From assembly GCA_028455995.1 (NCBI GenBank), contig JABELC010000006.1:930001-994000 (forward strand): 64,000 nt of DNA, written 5' to 3'. Below are positions 22,154 to 34,600 of the stretch, one piece after another (position 1 is the first letter of the stretch; each line of letters begins with the position of its first letter). Both the position numbers and the translations under genes were made by a program. The notes under the pieces are model-generated. The model did no database searches and was not told the origin of the DNA. It was given only the letters and a program-made list of their open reading frames with translations. Origin of the DNA: Scleromitrula shiraiana (lineage: Eukaryota > Ascomycota > Leotiomycetes > Helotiales > Sclerotiniaceae).

Positions 22154-23939
22154 CTGTATATGATGATGTTGATGTCAATATGATTTCCAAGAAAATGACA
22201 ACAATGTAAGAAGTCTTGATTAAATTGTTAGCCAGAACAATTAGTATAAAAACAGTTTAAACAAGACTTACCTCTAAGAAATGTCTAGTTACCTTATATT
22301 CTTGGATGAAGTTATGCCAAGACTAACAAATTAAAGGCTAGAAGGATTATAATATGAATTATGTTGATTATGTTGGTGATGCGATGCCAGTACTGTTTGT
22401 TGTATTGCAATTGTATATCCACGTAATGATGGAGTTTCGTGCTTCAAATAGAACGAAATGTGAATCTACGTTTGCGGATCATTCTATATGGATTACTCGT
22501 AGAGGTAGATGCCATGTAGATGTATGAACCCTTTCCCTTTGCTTTGCTTTTCTTCTCTTTTCTTATCCTTTTGCTTGCTTGCTTGAAGAGATGTACAAGG
22601 TGTTGTAACAAAGATGTGGATAGATATGTGAGGAAGCGGGTAGCAGAATATTATTATTTGATATGGATAAGGGCCCACGATGGATAAGACCCTTTGATTA
22701 GATCATGACAATCGGTTAAAACTGATAACATTGATCTGTGTCACCTAGGTAATTTATTGGATTAAATCGATGACATACATGGATTTCATTATATTATATT
22801 ATATTATATTAAATTATATTCAATTATATTATAAAATATTATAAAATGTAATTATAACTTGCTCTAGAAGTTAGATCTTTACTACCTAAGTATTAAAAAG
22901 GTGTCTAATTGAAAAGCTAGATAATAAATTGTTTAGTGAAAGCCCTAATGATGAATTTGAGCTCTTTCTTTAAGATCCATGAATCCTCATTTGTCTACAT
23001 GCCAATACTGAGCTGGATGACCTAGTGTGCTTCCTTCCCACTATCTCTGCTATGAGAAAAATAGAAAATAATCTAAGAGTAACCAAATAATGTAATTTAG
23101 TTTCCCAGCACGCAATTGCCATCTAGAACTAAGATTTTCGAGGTTAAAGAGAGGTGCAGACACTGCAGAGCTTAAGATATGAGGGGACCTGGCGATTAAA
23201 GCTCCCGAATCCCTACTATCCCTACTACTATTATGAACTAATATCCATGCATCTATCTAAACAAGGATTTTCTTTGTCAATTGAACCTCTCCTATACCAG
23301 TAATCAGAACATGGTATCAAGTTCCTCTCTTTCATTCGTTGATTCTTCGATTCAACTGTGCTTTATGTGGAAATATAGTCATAGAGTCATGGATTGCAAA
23401 GATCGGTTAGTGAATCTTACCTGTGGTACTTGTCCCCTACAGAGCTACATTTCCCCGATGTTGCTGTACTTTTCGTGATAAGTAATACTAATAATTTTTT
23501 GAGTGGGATTTTCCGGGAAAGTCGTTGGATCATCGATTCTTTCCAGTCAATTTGAAAATCTAACTTAAATCTGCCAGCCATTCTTTTGTCACGCCGAATC
23601 TTAAATACCCCTCTATTAGTTCTATTAGTTAGTACCTGCCTACGAAATATAAAGATTCGATCGTCAAGGTATCCGCATCTCTATCCAAAGAAAGAAGAAG
23701 AAGAGGAAGAAGTACAAGTACAAGAAGAATAAACCTCTTAAGAATATCTGGATTCTTCTGCAGGGTAACAAGGTTATCAAAGATCTTGGCTGAATCTTAA
23801 CATCCTTGTGGAACGCAAGTATTTTCTTCATCATTCTTCGGACGATAAAGAAGAGGAAAGATAATAATTGATATGGATATGGATACGGATACGGATATGA
23901 TGTTTCAATACTATCTTGCCCACTGTATCAGTACAACAT

Positions 23940-23940
23940 A

Positions 23941-23971
<31 letters not shown>
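23940..23971. repeat. (CT)n run
   Basis: Dinucleotide CT tract of about 30 bases. Confidence 0.8.
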
Positions 23972-24329
23972 TTTCCTAAGAGTCAACGATATCTATCATG
24001 TCTGGGACGCCAACTTGTATGGTATAGATGAAAATTGTTATCGATCATCCTTCCTATCCTTCCTAAGATATATGCGTTTTACTCATAGTAGAGTGGGTTG
24101 ATTGTATGATTCCTATTGATCGATCAAAATGTTGTAATTGTTGCTGATGAGCAATTGTGGATAGAAGGATCAATTGCTGAACCAGACATATTGGTCAATT
24201 GGACAGTTTAATCTAATTGAGCAATGAATCATTATAAAGTTTTATCAATATTTTATAATTATTGGATATTGATCATTATTGAAGTTTATAATTATAATGT
24301 GATATAAAGATTATAAATTTTAAATTAAT

Positions 24330-24577
24330 GCCTCTTCTTTTTGTTTACAAAAAGAGAGGTTTTATACGAGTCTACTTATTTTTTTTTTTGGTATGATACA
24401 AGGGTGGTTTTACTAGCGCCTTGGAAGAATCTTGGCACTTTTTTAAAGCAGTTGATTGGTTAAAATCGATATTTTAGAGTAGTTGATTGGGTAGAATTTA
24501 AGCTTTTTGACAAGCTTTTGAACATGTGATCCAACATGTGATCCAACAATTAAAATAAAAGATCATAAAGAAGAGGC
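24330..24577. mobile_element. possible small inverted-repeat (MITE-like) element
   Basis: GCCTCTTCTTT at 24330-24340 is matched by its exact reverse complement at 24567-24577. The left arm also folds into a local hairpin (CCTCTTCTTTTTG/CAAAAAGAGAGG). Inside are a partial direct repeat of AGTTGATTGG and a tandem AACATGTGATCC. No target duplication is seen, so the mobile call is weak. Confidence 0.25.
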
Positions 24578-26258
24578 GGCGTGTCAGGGGACCTGACCCG
24601 ATATATTTATATATAAAACTTTTTTTGATTAGGTTAGATTGTTTGGTTGGTTAGTGTTCCAGGTATTTTATATCTTTCGTCCTTCGACCTAAGTTTAGGA
24701 AACTCACTCCACAATACGAGCCACACGATTGCTACAATTAAATTGCGATGGTGTTAACTTGTGCTGTACTTCCATTGTTGGATTTGAATCCTCTTCCCTC
24801 CCGTATGTGTCACGGCGTTATCACGGCTGTTGATGGTACGTAGGCTGGGCTGGTGGTACGTACCTAGGTTGGAAATCAATATGGCGAAACCTTAGATAAT
24901 CGAGATTAGATAAGAAATGCCGAGAGAGTTCTTATGTCATCAAGCCATTTTTAGTTGGACCAATCATATCAAATGCTCAAATGTGAACTTCCGTTCTTAG
25001 AACTCTAGGGCTAATAGCTGAAGGAGTTGAAGGAGTTATATGAATACTGCATAGTATGGATGTACACAGTAGGTCTCTTATGATTGTAGATGGTTACGAT
25101 GATATTATATAGATATAGCTGCCATAATGAACTGTTGGGGTAGTCAGTAGTGAATTAAAGGATTGTAACTTGAAGGCTGAAAACATCAAACCGAGGAAAG
25201 ATGAGCTCAAAAGGTATCGGCATGAATAGATGTTCCACTGATTCAATGTTGCTCGCCCAAGTGTATGTATGATGTGAAGACACTTCCAACGTAACTGACA
25301 AGTGAAATTTGATAAAATAGAAAAGGAACTCTATCTCTAGATTAGAAGGTATTCATATACAGATATCTCTATTGCATTGTCGGTATGGTGTGGTGTATTT
25401 ATTTGTCTTTCACCTGAAGAACAACGAGAAGATAGATACACATACCATTCCTAATTTGGTCCTTTGCACTTTCCAGATTAACACAACATCAACATTCACT
25501 TCACTTCACTTTTCGCACCAATACGTCAAACTCAATGTAATTTATCAACGTCGCAAACGAACTGTACTTCCTCTGCAATTTTCTAACTACATATCCTTCA
25601 GTCCTTGAACATCCTACCCTCCACCTGAGATTTGTTGTTATTGCGAGAAACAGAGAAAGAGAGAGAAGAGTCGTTTGTAAGTTAACTGATCCGTTTGGCA
25701 ATTATACCCCAGATTTTATACAAATTCCCCACACTTCCCCGCGCGAAGAAAATAAGCTGTCATGATCTTTTTCTGTCATCCTTGAATGAAAACTCTTCAG
25801 CAATTTGAGAAGAATTCGCGCATATCATTGCATATAAAAGAATGTCTTATTAATCTGCGAGCAAGCTTCAATTCCCAATTCATCTAACTGATGAACAACC
25901 AATTCTCGCTCTGTATTGACAGATTGGCAATAGTTGGGGAGGACTACAAACTGACAAACTTTAGATCAAGATCTCGAATTACTTTCGTCGACTTCGAAGC
26001 ATTAACAGTTGATCTCTTGCAAAGAGAATTATTTCAAGTGAGTACTCAGACCATCTACAATTCCAACATCTTCGTTTGTAACTATTGCAAGGCATATACT
26101 AATTCATTGCAAAGAGTAGTACTTAAGACGGATACTTTTGGTAAATGACCTTCTTTTCTTCAACAGGATGTTACACTTGTACTCGACCCATGAGATTAGC
26201 ATTGGATCGCATCATAAGAAACCCTCAATTAACTTTCTCAACGTAGACAACAATCGAA

Positions 26259-26456
26259 ATGGCAGCTATCACTTCAATCCACGTACGCGAAACCACGCAT
26301 CAACTCGTCAAGAGAAGTAATTGGGCAGCTCATGAAGCCGGGGTCATCGTGGTCTTCTGTATCGTCTTCCTGGTAGCAGCTGGTCTTCTCGGTGTTTGGG
26401 TATCCAGACTTATCAATCGTCGTAGAGCTGCTGTTGCCGCTCGTTCGGATGTTTGA
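26259..26456 (+). CDS. small single-pass membrane protein
   Basis: 65 residues. The N-terminal 27 residues are polar and basic (TTHQLVKRSNWAAHEAG), then comes one strong membrane helix (VIVVFCIVFLVAAGLLGVWV), then a short basic Arg-rich end (RLINRRRAAVAARSDV). The Arg-flanked end suggests the C-terminus faces the cytosol or matrix. I have an impression of similar W-A-x-x-x-x-GVIVVFCIVF micro-proteins in other ascomycetes, but no name. The ATG context is good, and an upstream region with clear GT-AG signals may be a spliced leader. Confidence 0.65.
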   Translation: MAAITSIHVRETTHQLVKRSNWAAHEAGVIVVFCIVFLVAAGLLGVWVSRLINRRRAAVAARSDV

Positions 26457-27312
26457 ACGGTTCGACTATAATATAATTGGGAGAGGATCAATCAGAGGTT
26501 GAGATTAATTTTTGTCTGGATGTGAATAAAGTGGAGAGCCGATATTAAGAGCTAGGCTAGCTGGTAGAAAGTTCATAAATTATATCGAGTAGGTGGGATT
26601 TGCTGTATTCTAATTCGATTCGATCTACATGGAAACACCGGTAGTAGATGGTATTTATTTGATTTGCTCAAGTTACTAAACAGGCTTTACATCATCTACA
26701 TATTCTATAATGAAGAAGTTGTATCAATCTTGATGTTTATTATTATTTTAAAATAAATATTTAAAATATAAAAATTAAATTTTTTTAAACGAAGTCCGAC
26801 GATTAGTCTCCGCTCTAGTTATCAAACCTTTCCAAATCCATCAAGGACCCACAGCAACCAACAATAGTTGAAAGTAGTTAAAGATACCTTCTTTCCTTCT
26901 CTCTATACCTCCATAGTATTCGAATAATGTATACAAGTGTTACATTGAGTCAGACATTCGGTAGAGAGTACACGGTTCACAAAGTAGCAGCCGTCTAAAC
27001 ATAACAGACTTCAGCGATTCATTGAATCCGATATCAATTCCAAATTATTGAAGGCTCTTGGTCTCAATGACTCCATCTCTCCCAAGTCTCTTGAAATTGT
27101 TCGGGTGCAGGATGGCTATATTGACTTCGGGAGTTGATTTGTTATGAAAGATATGCGCATTGATTACTATATCCCGTCTGTTGTGATCACAGTAATCACT
27201 TAGCAATGAACTGATTAGTATATACTAGATAGAAGGCAGTATATCAAAGTTGAATCTGCCCAATTTCTTTTCTTGTTGTTGCTGCACTAAAAACTTCAAC
27301 TCATAATCAATC
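26457..27312. other. intergenic, no gene seen
   Basis: A/T-rich spacer, with a T/A-dense patch at 26740-26795. Nothing else is recognised. Confidence 0.45.
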
Positions 27313-28518
27313 ATGGTGAAAATCTCAATCATTACCGCGGCAGCAATTGCTGGCTTTGCTGAAGCCAAAATCTGCTCTGATATCTCCATTCCAGTTTCTA
27401 TCAATGCTCGAAATGGTGATTTCAATATACCTCCTGTAACGAATGGTATTGCCGTTACAAAGTTCGCTCAATATGTTCTACGCACCGGACAAAACTATAG
27501 TGCTTCGACTCTGAAAAGTATCACCACCGTGACAGGCCAGTATTATATTGCTGCAACGGTTTGCGTACCGAACAGAGCCAGTAATCGATCCAATTCATAG
27601 CAATTCCTCACCCATGAAATCGGTTATGATCAAGCGTGAGTACATCGATGATTCCATCCTCCATAGATACTCTAACCTTTACCTAGATATTGGGACATAC
27701 AGTTCAATAATCACAACTACTCAAATGTAGATGTTGCAATTGATCAATATGGGTACAGCACTTTAGCTATCGATCGTCTTGGTATTGGGGAATCTTAAAA
27801 AGCAGATCCCACATCCGTAATTCAAGCTCCCGCCGAACTTTCAGCAATCGTAGAGGTGACAAAAATGTTACGAGCACGTACATTACCTGGCGTTCGAATC
27901 ACAAAACCAACTAATGTTGTCCACATCGGACACTCATTCGGTTCAATTTTTACATACTAACTTGCATCCTCACACCCAAATATTACAGATGGTTTGATCC
28001 TGCAAGGATTTTCCGTCAATTCTGCATCCTTATATCAAACCATCGCCGGCTTCAACATTCAGTCCGCGGCGGCAAATCAACCATTCAGATTCGGTCCGTT
28101 TACAAGACATTTTCCCAATGGTTATCTCACGTGGGCCAACATCGGTGCTAATCAATTTGCGTTTCTCGCACCACCATATTACGATCCAGCAATTGGAGAG
28201 TACACAGAGGCAACGAAGGAGCCTTTCACCACCGGTGAATTGTTGACATTGGGAGCATAGCCTATGTCGGCGCCTGAATTTGCAGGTCCTGTGTTGATCT
28301 TGACGGGAAATGAGGATGAGATATTTTGCGGAGGGGATTGTTCGGCTACGGATGGGAAGGCGACGAGTATTCCTGCTGAGGCTGCTCCTATTTTTCCAAA
28401 GGCAAGATCTTTTGAGGCGTATGTGCAGCGTAGATGTGGTCATGCGGTTAATGTCCATTATAATTCTACAGGGGCATATAATGTAATGAATTCATTTTTG
28501 AAGAGGGATGGATTTTGA
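27313..28518 (+). pseudogene. secreted alpha/beta-hydrolase pseudogene, four in-frame stops
   Basis: The reading frame of a secreted lipase/esterase-type alpha/beta hydrolase runs from signal peptide MVKISIITAAAIAGFAEAK to the C-terminal HAVNVHYNSTGAYNVMNSF with one normal intron (donor at 27636, AG just before 27691, phase 2). Catalytic features remain: nucleophile elbow GHSFGS, the YSTLAIDRLGIG strand, LILTGNEDEIFCGGD (acid region), and the CGHAVN histidine. The frame is stopped by TAG at 27598, TAA at 27796, TAA at 27958 and TAG at 28258, yet there is no frameshift in about 1.2 kb. At least two stops stand where the family has Gln (TYQLASS, GAQPMSAP), so CAA/CAG to TAA/TAG changes explain them. 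The 3' end is 190 bases from an A/T-saturated repeat element. Confidence 0.88.
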
Positions 28519-28707
28519 CGGCATTGTCTTCTGGCGGACTGCTTGAGTTCTGGGAAATTCATAAATTGTTTGGATAATGCTACATACAATTTTTATAACA
28601 CTAAAAATAATAATCGGCACTTGAGGCTATATAAATAGACTACCAGTCAACTAATTGCATCATACAGTCGAGCCTTAGCTTAGATATACACACACATACA
28701 TAGTATC

Positions 28708-28741
28708 TACTCGGTTAAATTAAAATTGAAGCACGCGCAAA
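28708..28741 (+). repeat. left terminal inverted repeat
   Basis: 34 bases that are the exact reverse complement of 30676-30709; G/C-containing in contrast to the interior. Confidence 0.85.
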
Positions 28742-30675
28742 TTACCGAAAAACCTCAAAATTGTGCTTTAACTTTATTTTACCACTTTTTTAAAAATTAA
28801 TAACTTAATCAATAATGTTTCAAATATTTAAATTTTAATATCAATAAAATTGTATAATTGTATATTATAATATTAATATTTGATAGATTCTTTTAATAAT
28901 TTTATAAATGTTTTTATATTTTTTAAAATAAATGATATTATCGAGTTTTAATATTAGATTTTTAATATTATATAATAAACTAGAATCACAATAGTTTTGA
29001 ATAAAAACTTTTTAGATTAGATTAAAAAAAATAATTATATTATAATATTTATTTTATTAATGAATAATTTTAATATTAAAAATATAATCATATTAAAAGT
29101 ATATAAAAAATGGCTGGTAGGGGGGGAAAACTAATTATGCTGAGGAGGTTAAGATTTAAAATTATATATATTTTATTTATTAAAATAATTATTTTTATTA
29201 TATTTTATTATTTTTTTAAGTTGATTTTTTATATTTTCTATTTATTTGTTAATTTATTAAATTAATATTTTAATTTATTCCTTTTTTCAGATTTGAATCA
29301 TTTTCTCATTTATAATTAAAAGCATTTTTCTTTTTTTAATTTGAGCTTTAATATAATTCTATATATGCTTTATTATATTTAAATTAAAAAATTAGGGTGA
29401 TTAGGTTACTCAAATAATATTAAATAAATTTATATATTTTTTAATAAACTTATTTATATATGTAAATATATTATTTATTATAATCTTAATTTTACTATTA
29501 TAATGCCATATTTAAGTTTAATAATTTTTTTTTTATTATAGTTTTTGAACTTAAAAAATAAAAAAGAGTATAATAAAAAGTTTTAATATATAGAATTAAT
29601 TAATATTTTTTTTAAATTGATTATCTTTATATATTATATAATTATATTTAAATATTTTAAATAATATATTTTTACCCCCTTTTTTATTATCTTTATAAAT
29701 TGTTTAATAAAAAGTTAGATTTGATTAATAAATAAAGATTTTAAAAGATTTTAAAAATTAAATTTTACCTTTTTTTTTGTTTTTTTAATTTTAAATTCTT
29801 TTTTTAAATTTAATTTAAATAGATTATTATATTTTTATATTATATTTTTTATCTTTTTTTTTTTTTTTTTTGTTTTCTTTTTAAAAATTTTATATAGTTC
29901 AAAAGATTTTTTCTATTTAAATATATCTATAAATTCTGTCTTTTGATATGTTTATTTTAAAATAGGTTGAATAATATTAAAATGGAAATATTTGATTAGA
30001 TCGTGTTAATAATGTTTTTTATTATATTTAAAGCGTTTATTAGCTTGATTTATAAATATATAAAGTTTTATATTGATATTTAAAAAATAATATATAAATT
30101 ATATATGTTTTTAATATATAAATAAATTCAATTCGAGTTTTTTAGTATTAAAAGTAAAGGATTTTTTATAATTATATATAATTTAAAGAAATTTATTATA
30201 AAATATAAGTAATTCGAGTTTAAAAATCTATTGATCAACTTTTTTAAAGCAAAATTTGTGATTATAAATATATATTTTGATGATTTTTTGCTTTTGATCT
30301 TTATCAAATATAACCTTTTGATCTCTTTTTTTAAAGATTTTTTAAATATTTTTAATATCGAATAAAAGTTTATGATGTTTTTTTATTTGATTATCTACTT
30401 TTTATAAACGTTTAATAATTACACTTTTTTTTAAATTTAATGTATAAGCGATTTCTTTATAAATTGTTTTAAAGTGTTGAATAATTAAAAATTTGTAGAT
30501 CTTTTTTAATGAAGTCTTTATTCACATAAACTCAAATTTTTGTAGTTTATAGATTTTATTTTTATAATTCTTACAAATCATTCTTTATTAAATATAATTT
30601 AGAATTGATAGAGTTATTAAGGTTGGCGCAAAGGTAAAAAGACGCGTTTGGGGAGTTTTGAGGCGATTCGCTTAT

Positions 30676-30709
30676 TTTGCGCGTGCTTCAATTTTAATTT
30701 AACCGAGTA
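30676..30709 (-). repeat. right terminal inverted repeat
   Basis: Exact inverse partner of 28708-28741; followed by GTATC, as is found before the left end. Confidence 0.85.
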
Positions 30710-31650
30710 GTATCCAATCTACAAGCAGCGACGAGGCAACCAAACTAAAAAAGCATCCATAAATATTGATTCCCTCCCTTACAGGCCCCTCCAAGCTTCC
30801 CCGACCAATCAAAGCATGGCAACAAAAGGCGAGTCGACTTCGCAATATCTCGGTGAAAGAATACAGCGCACGAAGCGTTTATTCAAACCCTCTGTACGAC
30901 CATAGCAGCATGGGAGTTCGTCTGAATAGGGTATCATTGTGTGTAGAACCTGGTGGTCAACTTCCCATTTGATACTTAGGGTCAAACGCCTTGCTGCAGG
31001 ACATGGGTTGGATATGACTCTTTCCCAATGGCTATCTATGAATCTATCTATGTATGGATTTCTTCATCTCTTTTCTTTTTTCTTGACCCTGGCATTGGAG
31101 ATGTGTATGTGTAATATGGTTATCTTTTTTTGGTAGCGATATTGACCGGTGAAGCTGCTGTAGTTTTTAATTTTTCTGTACTCAATAGATAGGTTTCATT
31201 TGTTTTATCCTCTTCTTTGGTTGAATCATATAGAAGTAACCAGTAAGTTATCGTCCAAATCATTCATATCCATATCAATATAATTTTCATCTGTTCTGTT
31301 TACTTCATTGCTATGGTGACAATTTTATACTAAATTTGTGGATCAGTAAACCCTGTACGAGTACGACTACGGTATATCAAATTTATCTCAAGGTATCTCT
31401 TCACACGACGCGTCTTTGGGCGCATTCAACAGCCTTACCTTTTCTTCCCATAAACATTACAATACAACCTCGACAACGATTATTTAAATCTCGAACAATT
31501 CCCTCCAATTTTCTCTTTCGAATAGATCGCGTTTTTTATTTCAATTCAATAAGGCTGGTTCAATCAATTCACTTCCTACGACCCCGCACTTTAATTACCC
31601 TTCGCCCTCAATGCGACAACTTCTTAAGGGTACTTCGCAACTAGCTTCCG
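30710..31650. other. intergenic / long leader
   Basis: No gene is seen. The last 300 bases are pyrimidine-rich and are probably promoter and 5' leader of the 1009-codon gene; short frames at 30766, 30939 and 31336 have no family look. Confidence 0.45.
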
Positions 31651-34600
31651 ATGGCTGTTTATTCTTCTGGCTCGACAGTTCCCAATACACCAGTTCAAGA
31701 TAGATATCAGGATTTCGACAATATAAATACAAATCTAAATATAAATAACAATGGAATACCAAGGGGTCCCTGCAATTTTACCGATTTAAGTCGAGGGTCA
31801 AAGTGTGGATGTCAACGATTTAGTTCACAATCCGAAGGGTACACTGGAAATGGAAGTCACTCTGCAGGAAGGGGAATGTGTTATTGTCTGCATCACTCTT
31901 GCTTTCATGATCATGACCCTCCCGGCCGACCACTCGCTGTAACTCAGCAGACTCAGACTCGAGGTTTAAGTAATATATCGACCGTGAATATGGAAGCTAT
32001 CTCTCGCATGGCTCAAGTGAACCAACGATTGACAACTCCGCCAAACATAAAACCACCCGGAATGGACGCCCTAAACAGTAATGATGCGAAATTTCAGGAC
32101 ACAATGCAATGGAACCGACAAGTTTATTTAGAATCCCATCGAGAAGAAATCCCGGAAATTCCCTCGCAATGCCTTTTACCTTCTGAGAATGCCTCGAGAT
32201 CCTCGAGCTTAGCATTCGCAAGGCCGTTTGGTGGTAACGGCCTTGATACCTTGATTCATGTACCAAGGCTTAAGAGCCAAGCAGAACCTAGTGCTCAAGT
32301 ACAAAGAATGCAAGCAGGTAAGGGCCAGCAGGGAGCCAACCGTCCAACGAAGACCTATATTGATATAAATGGCGAAACCCATTTCCATAGTTTGACTGAA
32401 CCACTTTCTCCAAACGTACAAGGAACTCAGGAGTTTGTAGTGCGAGGTTCTGTCGATAAACAAAATACACCAAGTAAACTGGCAAAAACTAATGTTGAGG
32501 TTCCAGGTCTATCTCTTGAATCTAGTTCTACCCCGGTTCCCCAGGTTAACCCGGAACCGGAAACTAGAGATATCTCACTCATGGATTTGGACTTTGAAGA
32601 TGGCCAATTTATTCCTCAACTTCGTAAAATTGCTGCTGATTATTCAGTCACCAAAGGCAACCACGAGTTGAGAATTAATAGACTTGAAAATGCATCTTTC
32701 TCAAACACAGGTTATGATGATCTTCATGACCGTTTAGAAGGCTTAGATACCCGTGGATATGATCTTGAAACACGAGTGGAAGAGATTGAATCGAGAGTAG
32801 AAGAAATCGAGAATGCCCATGCAGCAGCTGGTGATAGCAGTGCAGACTGTCACCAAAAGCTCAACGAGTCGATGGTCTCTAGATCTTCTGTCATTGCTGA
32901 TGCCATTGATAGATCTGACCTCGCTTCTCGAGTAGAAAATCTTGAGGCACAGATTTCTAAAATTCAAGAAACACTTCCCCCTACCTTTCTCAAACCATGG
33001 GAAATAGAAGTGATATTTCTGCCCTTTGGTCCGGAGCTTCGAGGGATTTGGTCGACCAATCATTCTAGTCAACGTTCAAGAGCAAATAGTTGTGCTTCAG
33101 CTTCTGAAGATGGGACTCAAACCCAGGCCCACATTATGGCTGCTGCACAAGCTAGCCTCTCGCACCAAGATCATGCTTTGTCTTGGGAGATGGTTGCATT
33201 TGAAACTGGCGATGATGCCGCGTGGCTACTACCTAGATCTTTCAAGCCCTATACTAGGATTGATGCAAGATTGCGTAGTAGAGGATTGGTAAAGACTGTT
33301 CAAGTCAAGGGCCCAGATGCTCGCGATGTACAAGTTGCATTGATGACTGCTTTTGGAGGCCTTCCGAATGAACTTCTGAAGAATTCTTCCCTAGGTAACC
33401 ATCATTCGCGTATTCCAGATGCCCTAAAAAACTATCTGGGTCTTCGCGCGACATGGATACCGTTGAGAAAGTTACACAGGGAGTCTACTTTGAGATTTCT
33501 CAACACTTCGGAAATGATCACACCTGCTTTATGGGATGTATCATTTCTATCATCAAGTGTAGCTATGCGAACAACGAAGGAACTTCGACGCCTCTATGTT
33601 ACAAATGCCGATAGTTACACTCAACACCTGAGCAGTTGTGCGGTAGCTCGTTGTACATGGCAGAAACTTCGCCTATTACCGCGAGTCCGTGAAGATACCC
33701 AATCAGATCATACCCCAGAAGCAGATGCAAATGAGCCTTGCTGGCAATGGGATGAAAGACTCGACCCAATTCCTAACCTAGAGTCATCATTTACCTCTCA
33801 GCACTCCACGTTAAGTATTCGAGTTCAAGACGACTTCGGTGTAGAGCCGGCTTCTCCCTCGGATCATCTCTCATCTGTCGCTGTTACACCCGAAAAATCA
33901 TCAACTCCCACTTCCGTTGCACCTCCCAGAAGAGTGTCCATCCCAAGGAATAGTAATCCCTTCCGACCGCTCCGTACCAGTTCCATGTCAGCACTTGCCC
34001 CTATCAATTTATCCCAAGTAGGTAAACGCCACGTCCGATCTTTCGACCGCGAGCTCCATTCATCACCCATCCGAAAAACAATCAACACGAAGCGTCGACG
34101 AACCAGATCCCCCAGCCATCCACGCACATTCGACATCGGGCCTCCAAGTCCAACACCACCCTACACGGTGCAAGAAATCCCCAGCCACAAACGAGGCGCA
34201 ACGCCCTCTGCTTATGCCACCCCATACAGCAATGCACCGTATGTGGAAACGTCTCGTAGCAAAATCGGCACAGACACAGACATGCACGATGAAGATGCAG
34301 GCAGCGCGACCGATGAATACGCCATGGACTTTGGATTCGAACAAAACGCGCTTAGCGACTTCAACCCGGAATCTAGCGATGATGGACAGCATCAGGATGA
34401 ATGGGAGGGAATGGATGATGATGTGGTGCGATTTGAAACGAGCAAACCGGCGGATACAATTGAAATTTCTAATCTGGAACTCAGACCAGAAGATGATGTT
34501 GATGTTGATGCTGATGTTGATGTTGATGCTGATGTTGATGTTGATGAGGGGAATGTGAGTGATAGTAGTAGTTCCCCATCTGAATATCCCAGCACGCAAC

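Larger units (their letters stand above)
21970..26258. other. 4.3 kb gene-poor stretch
   Basis: No gene is supported. It contains a pentanucleotide array at 22080-22153, ATTAT-type A/T runs near 22790-22860, a CT run at 23940-23971, a possible small inverted-repeat element at 24330-24577, and a palindromic GTCAGG/CCTGAC pair near 24583-24597. The last 400 bases may be the leader of the small gene at 26259, with a 5'-UTR intron (GTGAGT at 26039, CAG at 26165-26167). Confidence 0.5.
28708..30709. mobile_element. RIP-degraded DNA-transposon-like element with terminal inverted repeats
   Basis: The two ends are inverted copies. The left end starts at 28708 with TA then CTCGGTTAAATTAAAATTGA and continues to CACGCGCAAA. 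The right end (to 30709) is its exact reverse complement for 34 bases, with weaker similarity for about 20 more (CCTCAAAA shared). GTATC flanks both sides (28703-28707 and 30710-30714), a possible 5-base target duplication; a TA duplication just inside is the alternative. The roughly 1.9 kb interior is almost only A and T, with no coding potential, as expected of a transposon destroyed by C-to-T mutation. The superfamily cannot be read from what is left. Confidence 0.75.

Noticed and set aside
29040..29160. GGTAGGGGGGGAAAACTAA island inside the A/T element
   Set aside because: Considered as a surviving coding patch of the transposase, but stops in all frames surround it and it is too short to say anything.
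34063..34599. 178-codon minus-strand frame opposite the 1009-codon gene
   Set aside because: Mirror of the repetitive acidic coding region; no independent support.
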